The notes: generated from the sequence alone by a model not told the origin. Positions 49,270 through 56,857 are shown, counted from the first letter of the stretch. The stretch is DNA of 64,000 nucleotides from Phascolarctobacterium_B sp045598345 (GCA_045598345.1 JAZLLX010000093.1:56862-120861), one strand, 5' to 3'. Translations and numbers: made by a program.

Positions 49270-50876
49270 TTTTGTCCTCCCTTCGGATTAAAGCCATGGT
49301 CTTTCATACATCTGTCTATGACCCTGCACACCTTTTCCGGTGTGATATTCCTTGTACACTCAAACTGCCGTTCCGTGTTTTTATGCCTTGGGCACCATTC
49401 CCCGTCCGAGTGGTTGAATGTGACCCTTGTATCGTCCCAACATCCGTTGCATGTGTGGTAACATATTACCCTGTAGGGGTTTGTGAACTCATTTATGGGA
49501 AGGGTGAATCCGCTTATCAGGATTACCGGCTTTCCCACCCCCCAGGCCAGCCAGCTGAGCCCGCTGGACAGCCCGATGAAGAAATCCGCATGGTAGATTA
49601 GGTCTATCCTTTCCTGCAAAGGCCGGTCCCCCGTAAAGTCCTCACATCCGAAGGGTATGCTGTTCATGTATGACCCCACCTGGTGATTGTCTTCCTTGTC
49701 TATGCACAGCACCCTGTAACCTTTCAACTTAAGGTACTTGACCACATTGATCCAGCCCCTGGAATTGTTCCAATGCTTTGCCTGGCTGGAGCCGTTGGCG
49801 GCGATGCAGACGTAGGGGTCTTTAATCGTCCGCTCCGCCAGTTCCTTGGCGCTGGGCAAAAGCCGTGGGGGATGTTCCTCCCATTCGTCAAGCCCCAGGA
49901 TTAGCGCCGCATTCCTGTGCAGGCCCATCACCCGGAAATCCACCGGCTGGTGTTCCCTGTCATCGCAGGGGAAGAACACCCCCATGGTGTAAGTTGCGTA
50001 TATGTCTTCCGGCAGGCCGGGCGGATATTCCCCTGCCTTTTCCTGATCTTCCGTCCGTGCAATAAAATGCAGTTTGGGATAGCCCGGTTCCAGAATTTCT
50101 TTCATAGTTTGGCTGATGAGGATATAAACCTCGCACCCGTGTTTTTTCCTGAATTCCTCCGCATAGGGGAACCACGCCAGGGTATCCCCGACAACCACTC
50201 CCGCCGCATACTTGATAAGCACATTTCGTTTTTCGCAGTCATAGTCGTGGGAAAAAACTATTTTGCCGTCCTGGTACAGTTCAAAACGCAGACGCAGGTA
50301 GTATTTTTTACTTGTGCAAAATACACCCTCTCCGACTTCCCCTGAAAAAATAGTGAGGCAGTCGTCCAGGTCCACCACGTTAAGCCAGTACTTCGCGCCT
50401 TTGGGAATCTGTACCCTGAGCCCGTCATTAAAATCAAATTTCACCCCCGGCAAGGGAGTGCTGTGAACAACTTTTTTGGCATCAATAACCACTTTGGAAG
50501 GTTCTTCACCGTGTTGTACGCCTTCCGTCCCCTGTACAACAACACTGGGGGTATATTCCGCCGCCACAGAACCTCCTGCAGGCATTTTATGCGGATCTGT
50601 AACTACTGTGGTAACCATATTGTTGGCGCCGGTCACTGTGGTTGTGGTAATAGGTGCCAGCACCCCGGGGGATACGGTGTTGGAGTTCAGCGGCTGAATA
50701 TTGGATACCGCAAGAGGAAGATCCATATCTGTGGCCGGAATCCCCACAAAAACAGTTCCTGAAGGAACATCCGCAGGCGTCCCGTTATTTTGCGGGTTGG
50801 AAACATTCTGTTCCGGTGCGGAGCCGCTTGTCTTTTTTTCGTCTATATTCTTTTGCGAATTGTTTTTTGTTGTCAT
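49266..50876 (-). CDS. Autotransporter strand-loop-strand O-heptosyltransferase (TibC/Aah/BAHT family)
   Basis: This 536-residue cytoplasmic enzyme should transfer heptose from an ADP-heptose donor to serines in strand-loop-strand repeats before export. From residue 147 it matches the family block by block: FDFNDG 147-152, GDTLAWFPYAEEF with D231 at the position of the TibC catalytic aspartate, QPVDFRVMGLHR 310-321, the donor-site segment SSQAKHWNNS with K367, EDFTGDRPLQERI 412-424, and SSGLSWLAW 437-445. A four-cysteine cluster C476, C479, C495 and C507 matches the iron-binding finger of TibC. Residues 1-140 are an extra low-complexity Thr/Pro/Val tail that I do not recognise from TibC. It begins one base after the upstream stop, preceded by a purine-rich AAGGGGGAAGAG site, and ends in an ATGA overlap with the giant gene, its likely substrate. 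Family assignment is firm; the sugar used here is inferred. Confidence 0.92.
   Translation of the reverse strand: MTTKNNSQKNIDEKKTSGSAPEQNVSNPQNNGTPADVPSGTVFVGIPATDMDLPLAVSNIQPLNSNTVSPGVLAPITTTTVTGANNMVTTVVTDPHKMPAGGSVAAEYTPSVVVQGTEGVQHGEEPSKVVIDAKKVVHSTPLPGVKFDFNDGLRVQIPKGAKYWLNVVDLDDCLTIFSGEVGEGVFCTSKKYYLRLRFELYQDGKIVFSHDYDCEKRNVLIKYAAGVVVGDTLAWFPYAEEFRKKHGCEVYILISQTMKEILEPGYPKLHFIARTEDQEKAGEYPPGLPEDIYATYTMGVFFPCDDREHQPVDFRVMGLHRNAALILGLDEWEEHPPRLLPSAKELAERTIKDPYVCIAANGSSQAKHWNNSRGWINVVKYLKLKGYRVLCIDKEDNHQVGSYMNSIPFGCEDFTGDRPLQERIDLIYHADFFIGLSSGLSWLAWGVGKPVILISGFTLPINEFTNPYRVICYHTCNGCWDDTRVTFNHSDGEWCPRHKNTERQFECTRNITPEKVCRVIDRCMKDHGFNPKGGQK
49270..49281 (-). promoter_or_regulatory. Ribosome binding site of the giant gene, inside the heptosyltransferase gene
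   Basis: GGGAGG lies at 49281-49276 on the minus strand, six bases before the ATG. It is within the last codons of the heptosyltransferase gene, so ribosomes finishing that gene can restart at once on the overlapping ATGA. This decides the start of the giant frame. Confidence 0.85.
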
Positions 50877-50877
50877 T

Positions 50878-51462
50878 TCACTCTTCCCCCTTTCCGAATC
50901 TTTCCAGCAGAATCTCTTTGAACCTGTCTGCAGGAACTATGAATTCCGTCCTGCCCCTGACCACCCTGGCAATCAGGTAACCCTTGTTGTATTCCCAGTT
51001 TAGTTTGCTGGTCTGGAGCACACCGTTCTGTATATATTTTTTTATCCGTTCCTGATTTGTAAAAATCCTTTCGTTGCTCACCAGGGAGGCCAGCGCCGGC
51101 TTGTCAACCAGCGGTGTATAAACGCTGTAGCGGTTCTGGCTGAAGTATTCCTCCAGGGCCTCCATCATCCGCTTGTCCTCACCGTAAAGCACCTTGAGGT
51201 ACTCCCACATAATCATGCCGAACTGTTCCTCATTCCCCCGGTCAACATTGAACACGAAGAAAGCCAGTTTGGTGGCAAAATTCATAATCTGGAACGACCT
51301 CACCCCACGGAAGTCAAAGCCCTTGATGCCCCACGCCGTGAGAGGGTCCCATTTTTTTATTTTGAGCAACTGCATGGCAGGCACCCTGTCGCCCTCCGGC
51401 AGTTTGTCCGCCATGGTAATTGCAAATTTGTCCGCTAACCCTTGTGTAATGTGAAAAATCAT
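50878..51462 (-). CDS. Protein of unknown function, first gene of the giant-adhesin operon
   Basis: A 194-residue protein, probably cytoplasmic: no signal peptide or clear membrane segment. It opens MIFHITQGLADKF and has a middle part around WDPLTAWGIKGFDFRG followed by IMNFATKLAFFVFN. This layout faintly recalls the DUF6933 family of small uncharacterised proteins, but I would not assign it on that alone. The ATG at 51462 is preferred over the in-frame GTG at 51489 because the recognisable part starts at that Met; its ribosome site is weak (cGGAc). It is separated by one base from the heptosyltransferase and follows the operon promoter by about 40 nt. Being first in an operon with an enzyme and its giant target suggests a chaperone, escort or regulatory role, which is inference. 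Confidence 0.75.
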   Translation of the reverse strand: MIFHITQGLADKFAITMADKLPEGDRVPAMQLLKIKKWDPLTAWGIKGFDFRGVRSFQIMNFATKLAFFVFNVDRGNEEQFGMIMWEYLKVLYGEDKRMMEALEEYFSQNRYSVYTPLVDKPALASLVSNERIFTNQERIKKYIQNGVLQTSKLNWEYNKGYLIARVVRGRTEFIVPADRFKEILLERFGKGEE

Positions 51463-51501
51463 TTGTCCGACTCTTTTCTGGGCACGCACGCCCGCAAAAT
51501 A

Positions 51502-51554
51502 TATTTATATTATAAGAGGAAATGCAAATTTTGCAAGCACTAATTTTTTTTTTT
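51502..51554 (-). promoter_or_regulatory. Promoter of the adhesin operon with A-tract UP-like element
   Basis: Read on the minus strand: -35 TTGCAA at 51536-51531, 16-nt spacer, -10 TATAAT at 51514-51509, predicted start near 51502. An A11 tract at 51554-51544 lies at about -42 to -52, where an UP element binds the alpha subunit. No other promoter-like pair was noticed between here and the operon's first gene. Confidence 0.7.
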
Positions 51555-51793
51555 GCTTTTTATGAAATTTCGTTCATAAAATGTTTTGCCACCGATTTTT
51601 TTTATTACACTTTCACATTTTTCCAGATTTTTGCGGATGTTTTTGTAAAATTTATGTTTTTTGCAGAAAAAACTTTTTTTTCGCAAAAAACTTGTAATTT
51701 TTGTTCCAAAATTTTCGTTCAAAAGCCCATGTATACATTGCTGACGGGTTAATTTTGCACTTAATTTTTCTTGAAAAATCTTCCCCGCCGTGC
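51541..51793. other. AT-rich divergent intergenic region
   Basis: This stretch between the two divergent operons holds the two promoters at its ends and otherwise T- and A-rich runs. One short inverted repeat, TATGAA-N6-TTCATA, occupies 51561-51578 and might be a regulator site for the minus-strand promoter just below it. I see no convincing gene here. Confidence 0.5.
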
Positions 51794-51799
51794 TATAAT
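51771..51799 (+). promoter_or_regulatory. Promoter of the GT8 operon
   Basis: TTGAAA at 51771-51776, 17-nt spacer, TATAAT at 51794-51799, followed by a GGAGG ribosome site at 51812-51816 and the ATG at 51824. The untranslated leader is therefore very short, under 20 nt. Confidence 0.8.
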
Positions 51800-51823
51800 T
51801 TTTTTGCAACCGGAGGATGAACA

Positions 51824-52678
51824 ATGAAAAAAATTCCTATTGTTTTCACTTTCAACGAGATGTATGCTTTGGGCGGAAGTGTTGCCATTATGTCCCTTCT
51901 GGACAACAGGAATGTTGGCACGGAATATGAGATTTTCATCTTTTATGATTATTTTGAGGATGAAACTGTGGCAAAACTCAAATCCCTGTCCCCCATTCAT
52001 TTTGTCAAGGTGCCAAACGATTTGTTTGAGGGCTTTACGCATACACCCCGTTTCCCGCTCATCGGTGGGTACAATATGCTTATCCCGGACCTTCTCAAGG
52101 ATTATGAACGGGTTATCTTTTCCGATGCGGATGTGCTGATACTCAAGGATCTCAGCCACCTTATGGATTTGGATTTGGATGATTATTATTGGGCAGGGGT
52201 ATCCATCAGCAAAAAAGACAATTTTTTCTGTCAAAAATATCCGGTTTTGGCTCAATATTGTCAGGACAATTATTATTCCAACGGGTTTATGGTTGTCAAC
52301 GAAAAGAAGATACGGGAAAACAATATCGGGCTGGAACAGTTCAGGGCGGTTGCAAAAAAATACGGCAAATTGCTGTATTTTGTTGACCAGGATATTTGGA
52401 ACATTGTCTGCAACAAGGTCTATCGTCTTCCCCCCGGATATTTGTTCCCCGACTTTATTTACCGGGGAAGAAAATCCGATGTGGTTTGGCATTGTGATGC
52501 CTATGATATGAATATTGACAAACATTTTGAGGATATTTTCGTGGTTCATTGCTGTACGGAAAATTTGGACAAAATATGGACATTGCCCGAAGACGAAATC
52601 TATCCTGAATATCTGCATTACATGATAAAATCACCCCTTTACCAACCTTACGAAAACAGAAAGGAGGTATTGCAATGA
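51824..52678 (+). CDS. Glycosyltransferase family 8 protein, first of a pair
   Basis: A 284-residue retaining GT-A glycosyltransferase expected to act in the cytoplasm on a nucleotide-sugar donor. The family signatures are present: an opening IPIVFTFNEMYALGGSV strand and nucleotide site at 4-20, the metal-binding DAD at 101-103, YSNGFMVVN at 151-159, DQD at 188-190, and a C-terminal VVHCCTENLDKIW segment corresponding to the H-x-G-x-K-P-W region of GT8 enzymes. GT8 proteins in Gram-negatives usually add glucose or galactose to lipopolysaccharide core or to protein glycans. Its position back to back with the heptosyltransferase operon makes extension of protein-linked heptose one possibility, with lipopolysaccharide core as the alternative. 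It overlaps the next gene by ATGA. Confidence 0.9.
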   Translation: MKKIPIVFTFNEMYALGGSVAIMSLLDNRNVGTEYEIFIFYDYFEDETVAKLKSLSPIHFVKVPNDLFEGFTHTPRFPLIGGYNMLIPDLLKDYERVIFSDADVLILKDLSHLMDLDLDDYYWAGVSISKKDNFFCQKYPVLAQYCQDNYYSNGFMVVNEKKIRENNIGLEQFRAVAKKYGKLLYFVDQDIWNIVCNKVYRLPPGYLFPDFIYRGRKSDVVWHCDAYDMNIDKHFEDIFVVHCCTENLDKIWTLPEDEIYPEYLHYMIKSPLYQPYENRKEVLQ

Positions 52679-53511
52679 ACAAGATTCCCCTTGTGCTTCT
52701 GTTCAATGAAAATTACGCCCTTGCGGCCAGTGTGGCCCTCATGTCCCTTTTGGATACTAAGGCGCCGGACACAGAGTACGAGATTTTTGTACTTTATGAG
52801 AATATGTCGGACGATGCCATGCAGAAACTGAACGCCATTTTCCCCGTCAACTGGATCAAAATTGATTACAACCCTTTCAGCGGCATGCTGACCACCGACC
52901 GTTTCCCCTCAATCTGCTGTTCCCGCCTGCTGTTCCCTATGCTTTTTCCTGACTACGACAAAATACTTTACAGTGATGTTGATGTGCTGTTCAAAAAGGA
53001 TTTGTGGAAGGTTTTTAATACGGATATCAGCGATTATTATTGGGGCGGTGTTGCCCAAGGGGCCAATACCCCGAAAACCAAACATGACCATCCTCCGTGC
53101 TATGAGATGGGGGACACAATATTCATAGACGGTTTTATGGTCGTTAATCTCAAAAAAATGCGGGAAGAGGATTTTTTCAGCAAATGTATGGACATTGCTT
53201 CCCGTTGGAGCGCTTTGCTGACATCCGTGGAAATGGATGTGCTGAACATGGCCTGCAAAAATCAGATTTGCAAATTGGACTACATTTATCAGGTCCCCGG
53301 TATGGTTTATCACACAGATACTGCCGGCCCTATGTACTGGCAAAACGACTGCTACGAAATTCCTTCTTCAAAACCGCAACTGCAGCAAAATACTGCAGTC
53401 ATTCATTATGCCGACAATTCAGACCCTGTGAAGGTCTGGCTGTTGCCGGAAAATGAGATTCCGGAGGAATATATGAGGTATATGCGCCAATCCCCTTTTT
53501 ACCGGAAATAA
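52675..53511 (+). CDS. Glycosyltransferase family 8 protein, second of a pair
   Basis: A 278-residue paralogue of the preceding gene, with IPLVLLFNENYALAASV at 4-20, the metal site DVD at 101-103 and IDGFMVVN at 151-158. The DQD of the first protein is replaced by EMD at 186-188, and the C-terminal histidine motif is VIHYADNSDPVKVW, with H244. The start lies in an ATGA overlap with the upstream stop, with AAGGAGG at 52661-52667. The differing acceptor-side motifs suggest the two enzymes add different residues or act on different acceptors. A strong terminator follows directly. Confidence 0.9.
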   Translation: MNKIPLVLLFNENYALAASVALMSLLDTKAPDTEYEIFVLYENMSDDAMQKLNAIFPVNWIKIDYNPFSGMLTTDRFPSICCSRLLFPMLFPDYDKILYSDVDVLFKKDLWKVFNTDISDYYWGGVAQGANTPKTKHDHPPCYEMGDTIFIDGFMVVNLKKMREEDFFSKCMDIASRWSALLTSVEMDVLNMACKNQICKLDYIYQVPGMVYHTDTAGPMYWQNDCYEIPSSKPQLQQNTAVIHYADNSDPVKVWLLPENEIPEEYMRYMRQSPFYRK

Positions 53512-53549
53512 AAAAACCGGCTTCGGGCAAACCCGAAGCCGTTTTTTTT
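53506..53549. terminator. Bidirectional rho-independent terminator
   Basis: Stem CGGCTTCGGG (53518-53527), loop CAAA, stem CCCGAAGCCG (53532-53541), followed by T8; an A-run precedes the stem, so the structure also terminates transcripts from the minus strand. It lies between the convergent GT8 and aminotransferase genes, serving both operons. Confidence 0.95.
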
Positions 53550-53554
53550 ATTGT

Positions 53555-54796
53555 TCAGTCAAAACATTTCCAAATTGTTTCAATAATTTTCTGCTGTTCG
53601 TCTTCCGTCATTTTGTTGTCGCTCGGCAAGCACAAACCTCTTGCAAATATACCTGAATCTGTACTGTTATTATTGCCGTTGTCCACCCCTGTCCCAAGGG
53701 TCACGAAAGGATTGCCGGAATATACGGGCTGCAAATGCATGGGTTTCCAAATCGGCCTTCCTTCTGCCCTGATTTTTGCCAGGACTTCCAAGATTTCTGT
53801 GGGGCAGGATTTTCCGTGTTCGGGAATGTAACCTGCTTTGTCCGCACTGCGTTCCTGCCGGCACATGGCAGTTTCGTCTATCAACAGGCCGCTGAGCCAG
53901 AAATTTGGGCTGCTGTTTTTTTCATCATAGGGGTTCATGCTGACGGGCAGCCCTTTGAACCCTGCTTTATATCTTTCGTAGATTGCCCGCTTTTGTGCAA
54001 TGTGTTCCTGCAAATGCGGCAACTGGCCACGCACTATTCCTGCATCAATATTGGAAATGCGGTAATTATATCCTAATTCCTTGTGCTGGTACCAGTGGGC
54101 CGCTTCCCGTGACTGGGTTGACCATTTGCGGGCAAGCCGCACCGCTTCCGCATCCGCCGACACCAACATTCCGCCGGTTGATCCTGTGATAATTTTATTG
54201 CCGTTGAAACTGAAAGCATTGTACCGTCCGAATGTTCCTGTTTGCCTGCCTTTATATGTTGCGCCCAGGGATTCTGCCGCATCCTCAATGAGGACGGCGT
54301 TATGCTTTTCACATACCGCCAATATTTCATCCATTTTGGCAGGTGTGCCGTAAAGATGTACCAATACCACCACCTTGATATCCGGGTAAAGCGTAAAGGC
54401 CTTTTCCAATGCCGCAGGGTCCATATTCCAAGTGTCCCGTTCCGCATCAACGAAAACTTGTGTCCCGCCTTCGTAACTTACGGGATTAACTGTGGCCGCA
54501 AAAGTGAAATCGCTGCACGCCACCTTTGTTCCCGGTTTCACGCCCGCCAGTTTCATGCAAAAATGCAGGGATGCCGTACAGCAGGACAGGGCGGTGGCGC
54601 AAACCGGTTCGGAAAGGGAATTTTTGGGGGCAAGAAATTCTGCCATCTCTTTTTCAATGACGCTTATGTTCTCGCCCACAATTGATACCCAGTTTGTGTT
54701 ATAGGCATCCATCATATATGTGATTTCCTCCCCGTGCATGGTCGGGGTCGCCAGCCATACCGGTTTTGCCAAAGGCACTGTTTTCCCTGTGAACAT
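53555..54796 (-). CDS. DegT/DnrJ/EryC1/StrS aminotransferase (PglE-like nucleotide-sugar transaminase)
   Basis: A 413-residue PLP enzyme of the sugar aminotransferase family, which converts a keto group of a nucleotide-activated deoxysugar to an amine. Visible signatures: NTNWVS at 33-38, the cofactor aspartate in EDAAESLGAT (D172), the PLP-binding lysine K201 in FNGNK, and the C-terminal RPIWKPMHLQPVY segment typical of the PglE branch that makes 4-amino-4,6-dideoxy sugars. The start is set by GAGGAGG six bases upstream. It is the last gene of the minus-strand operon, 31 nt after the other aminotransferase, and ends at the shared terminator. The exact sugar is unknown. No matching dehydratase is in the window, so the keto-sugar must come from elsewhere. 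Confidence 0.88.
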   Translation of the reverse strand: MFTGKTVPLAKPVWLATPTMHGEEITYMMDAYNTNWVSIVGENISVIEKEMAEFLAPKNSLSEPVCATALSCCTASLHFCMKLAGVKPGTKVACSDFTFAATVNPVSYEGGTQVFVDAERDTWNMDPAALEKAFTLYPDIKVVVLVHLYGTPAKMDEILAVCEKHNAVLIEDAAESLGATYKGRQTGTFGRYNAFSFNGNKIITGSTGGMLVSADAEAVRLARKWSTQSREAAHWYQHKELGYNYRISNIDAGIVRGQLPHLQEHIAQKRAIYERYKAGFKGLPVSMNPYDEKNSSPNFWLSGLLIDETAMCRQERSADKAGYIPEHGKSCPTEILEVLAKIRAEGRPIWKPMHLQPVYSGNPFVTLGTGVDNGNNNSTDSGIFARGLCLPSDNKMTEDEQQKIIETIWKCFD

Positions 54797-54827
54797 TGAC
54801 TGCCTCCTCAGTTATGCCGCAATATTT

Positions 54828-55955
54828 TCAGCTGCAACGCTGTACTATTTCAATTACTTTTGCCACATCAGCATCCGTCAGCCACAAATGTGTTGGCAAG
54901 GTTATCAGACGGGTGCTGATATTGTGGGCGTTGGGACATGTTCCGTGGGCATAGGCGTATATGCCGTATTCTGTGTTGTCACGGTAATGCACGCTTGCAA
55001 AGATTCCGTTTTTCCCCAATTCGTCCATTATTTTATTTCTGTCCGCAACTGCCAAAGCATAAATGTGACAGGAACATTCTTCAAAATTGTTGACGGGTAT
55101 AATCTTAAGTTTCGGATTGTTTTGAAATGCCGCATTATACATGGCAAATATCTCCCGCCGGCGGGCATTGTCCCCGTCCAGATATTTTAACTGCACAAGG
55201 GCAATGGCCGCCATTACGGAATTGCCGTTGTATTTGTAACCGAGGTAATTTACGTCATACTGCCAGGAATATGTCCCCAGATTACGGCGGGCATAAGTGT
55301 CCTTATCCAATCCGAACCACGCCATCTGCCTTGTGAGTTCATCGCCTTCTGCATCCGCCCAGCAAATCATGCCGCTGTCGCCGGTGGGCAGGTTTTTTGC
55401 CGGGTGAAAGGAATACACTGCCACATCAATCCCTTCCCAGGTGCCGGGGGACACCCCCTCCACCCTTGTGCCAGCCATGTGGGCGGCATCCAAAATAAGT
55501 TTGAGTTTATATTTTTTGCAGAGGGCAATAATCTCTTTGAGCCGCCCCGTCCTGCCCCCGTATCCAACAAAAATCACTGCCCTGGTTTTGGCAGTGATTT
55601 TTTTTTCCACATCCTCCGGGTCAAGGCAAAGGTACTCGTCCACATCCGCAAATACGGGATGCAGGTTTTCATACATAATGGCGTGGTTGGTCACTACAAA
55701 GGTGATGGGGGTGGAAATGATTTCGTCCCCCTCCTGCCAGCCGTTCTGCATTTTCAAAATTTTCACCGCCAGATGCAGTCCTGCGGAATTGGAACAGAGA
55801 TAATAGGCATGGGTATGGCCTGTGTATTTTTTCCACGCTTCTTCAAACTGAATTGTTTTATAACCAACGCCGGGCCAGCCGCAGTCCAGACATTCCCTTA
55901 TTTCTTCCAAACATTCTTCTGTATGAAATTTTGGTTTCAGAACTTGTATGGCCAT
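54828..55955 (-). CDS. DegT/DnrJ/EryC1/StrS aminotransferase, second
   Basis: A 375-residue PLP-dependent aminotransferase of the same fold as its neighbour but a different branch. The cofactor aspartate is D156 in LDAAHMAG and the PLP lysine K187 in SFHPAKNLPTGDSG. The C-terminal GIFASVHYRDNTEYG matches the substrate-side segment of ArnB-like enzymes. I placed the start at ATG 55955 because AGGGGG lies seven bases upstream and the longer frame would run into the preceding gene. It follows the GT2 stop by 10 nt. Two different sugar transaminases in one operon imply two amino sugars or a diamino sugar; which one is not visible. Confidence 0.87.
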   Translation of the reverse strand: MAIQVLKPKFHTEECLEEIRECLDCGWPGVGYKTIQFEEAWKKYTGHTHAYYLCSNSAGLHLAVKILKMQNGWQEGDEIISTPITFVVTNHAIMYENLHPVFADVDEYLCLDPEDVEKKITAKTRAVIFVGYGGRTGRLKEIIALCKKYKLKLILDAAHMAGTRVEGVSPGTWEGIDVAVYSFHPAKNLPTGDSGMICWADAEGDELTRQMAWFGLDKDTYARRNLGTYSWQYDVNYLGYKYNGNSVMAAIALVQLKYLDGDNARRREIFAMYNAAFQNNPKLKIIPVNNFEECSCHIYALAVADRNKIMDELGKNGIFASVHYRDNTEYGIYAYAHGTCPNAHNISTRLITLPTHLWLTDADVAKVIEIVQRCS

Positions 55956-55965
55956 TTGTTTCCCC

Positions 55966-56856
55966 CTAAATTTGTTTGAGTTGGAACTCCTGCACAATCA
56001 GCCGGCTTAAATATGCCAGCAGTTCCTGTCTTCCGGGCACATTTTCCGGCTCTTTTATTTTTTCCTCTTCCAGTTCTTTTAACTGCTCTTCATATTCCTC
56101 CAAAAGAAATTGTTTGTAGTCCAAGCCATATTTTTTTGCATAGTAAATGTTGTCATCCACATTGATTCTTTCACCTTCCGAGGGCCACACCATGCTTTGA
56201 CCACGCTTATGCACCATTCTGATGTCCGGATGAAACCGGATGGTATAATCAGGTGCCAAAGCATGTATTTTCCTTGCCAAATCCGCTTCCTCATTGCAAA
56301 AAAATATGTTTTCGTCAAAGCCGCCTATCAAATCAAAAACTGTCCTTCTCAAAAAAACATCGCAACCTTCCAAAAACATTGTACGCTCGTCAAACAGGTC
56401 ATACTGCAACGCCAGCCACATAAAATTACGCCGGCAGCAATGACGGTATTCAAACCGGTAGCCGTAAGAACAGCCGTTGCTGCCGTCCTGTTCAAGCATT
56501 CTGCCGCCCAGCCAGCCCAAACGGGGGTCTGCATTAAATTTGTCAACTATCTTTTTGAATACCGGCTCAACCAAGACAATATCATGATTCATAAAGGCAA
56601 GTATCTCACCATGGGCAAGGGATGCGCCCAAATTACATCCTGCACCGTATCCCGCCCTGTTGTCCTGACTGACATAGATACATTCACCGCTGCCGTGGGT
56701 ACGCAATGTTTCCAAAGCATTGTTTTCCTGCGGATTATGGTCAACAATAACAATTTCCAGTTCTTCCCCTATGTCATTGTATTGTTTTACGGAATCAAGA
56801 AAATCCGCCAGGCATTTGTTGTTGTTGTAAGCCAATGTCACAATGGATATTTTCAC
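55966..56856 (-). CDS. Family 2 glycosyltransferase, second of a tandem pair
   Basis: A 296-residue inverting GT-A enzyme with an opening KISIVTLAYNNN strand, a VDHNP nucleotide-site segment, NHD at 90-92 in place of the DxD metal motif, and CNEEADLARKI in the acceptor/catalytic region. The family resembles rhamnosyltransferases of O-antigen synthesis. The C-terminus is a charged, heptad-like helix. I chose GTG 56856 rather than ATG 56874: AGGGG lies seven bases upstream of the GTG, the paralogue upstream also begins GTG-AAA, and this start sits one base after the preceding stop. It is clearly a duplicate of the next upstream gene with many substitutions. Confidence 0.88.
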   Translation of the reverse strand: MKISIVTLAYNNNKCLADFLDSVKQYNDIGEELEIVIVDHNPQENNALETLRTHGSGECIYVSQDNRAGYGAGCNLGASLAHGEILAFMNHDIVLVEPVFKKIVDKFNADPRLGWLGGRMLEQDGSNGCSYGYRFEYRHCCRRNFMWLALQYDLFDERTMFLEGCDVFLRRTVFDLIGGFDENIFFCNEEADLARKIHALAPDYTIRFHPDIRMVHKRGQSMVWPSEGERINVDDNIYYAKKYGLDYKQFLLEEYEEQLKELEEEKIKEPENVPGRQELLAYLSRLIVQEFQLKQI

Positions 56857-56857
56857 T

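Noticed and set aside
62..49018. Many plus-strand open frames of 60-540 codons across the left 49 kb
   Set aside because: Nearly all lie opposite the giant gene in fixed phase, lack ribosome sites and have hydrophobic Leu/Val/Pro-rich translations expected from reading Thr/Asn/Gly codons backwards.
49135..49601. Plus-strand frames across the giant gene start and the heptosyltransferase end
   Set aside because: They run antisense through two genes with strong family and overlap evidence and show no ribosome sites.
51463..51489. GTG at 51489 as start of the first operon gene
   Set aside because: It would leave only a very short leader after the predicted transcription start; the recognisable protein begins at ATG 51462. 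It is not excluded.
51540..51824. A 94-codon minus-strand frame in the AT-rich intergenic region
   Set aside because: It starts with a TTG, has low-complexity Lys/Phe/Asn content, and covers both divergent promoters.
51761..52618. A 285-codon minus-strand frame opposite the first GT8 gene
   Set aside because: The plus-strand frame has GT8 motifs, a promoter and a ribosome site; the opposite frame shows no recognisable motif.
55956..55997. Upstream start for the second DegT aminotransferase
   Set aside because: It would overlap the preceding gene by about 30 nt, whereas ATG 55955 has an AGGGGG site at good spacing.
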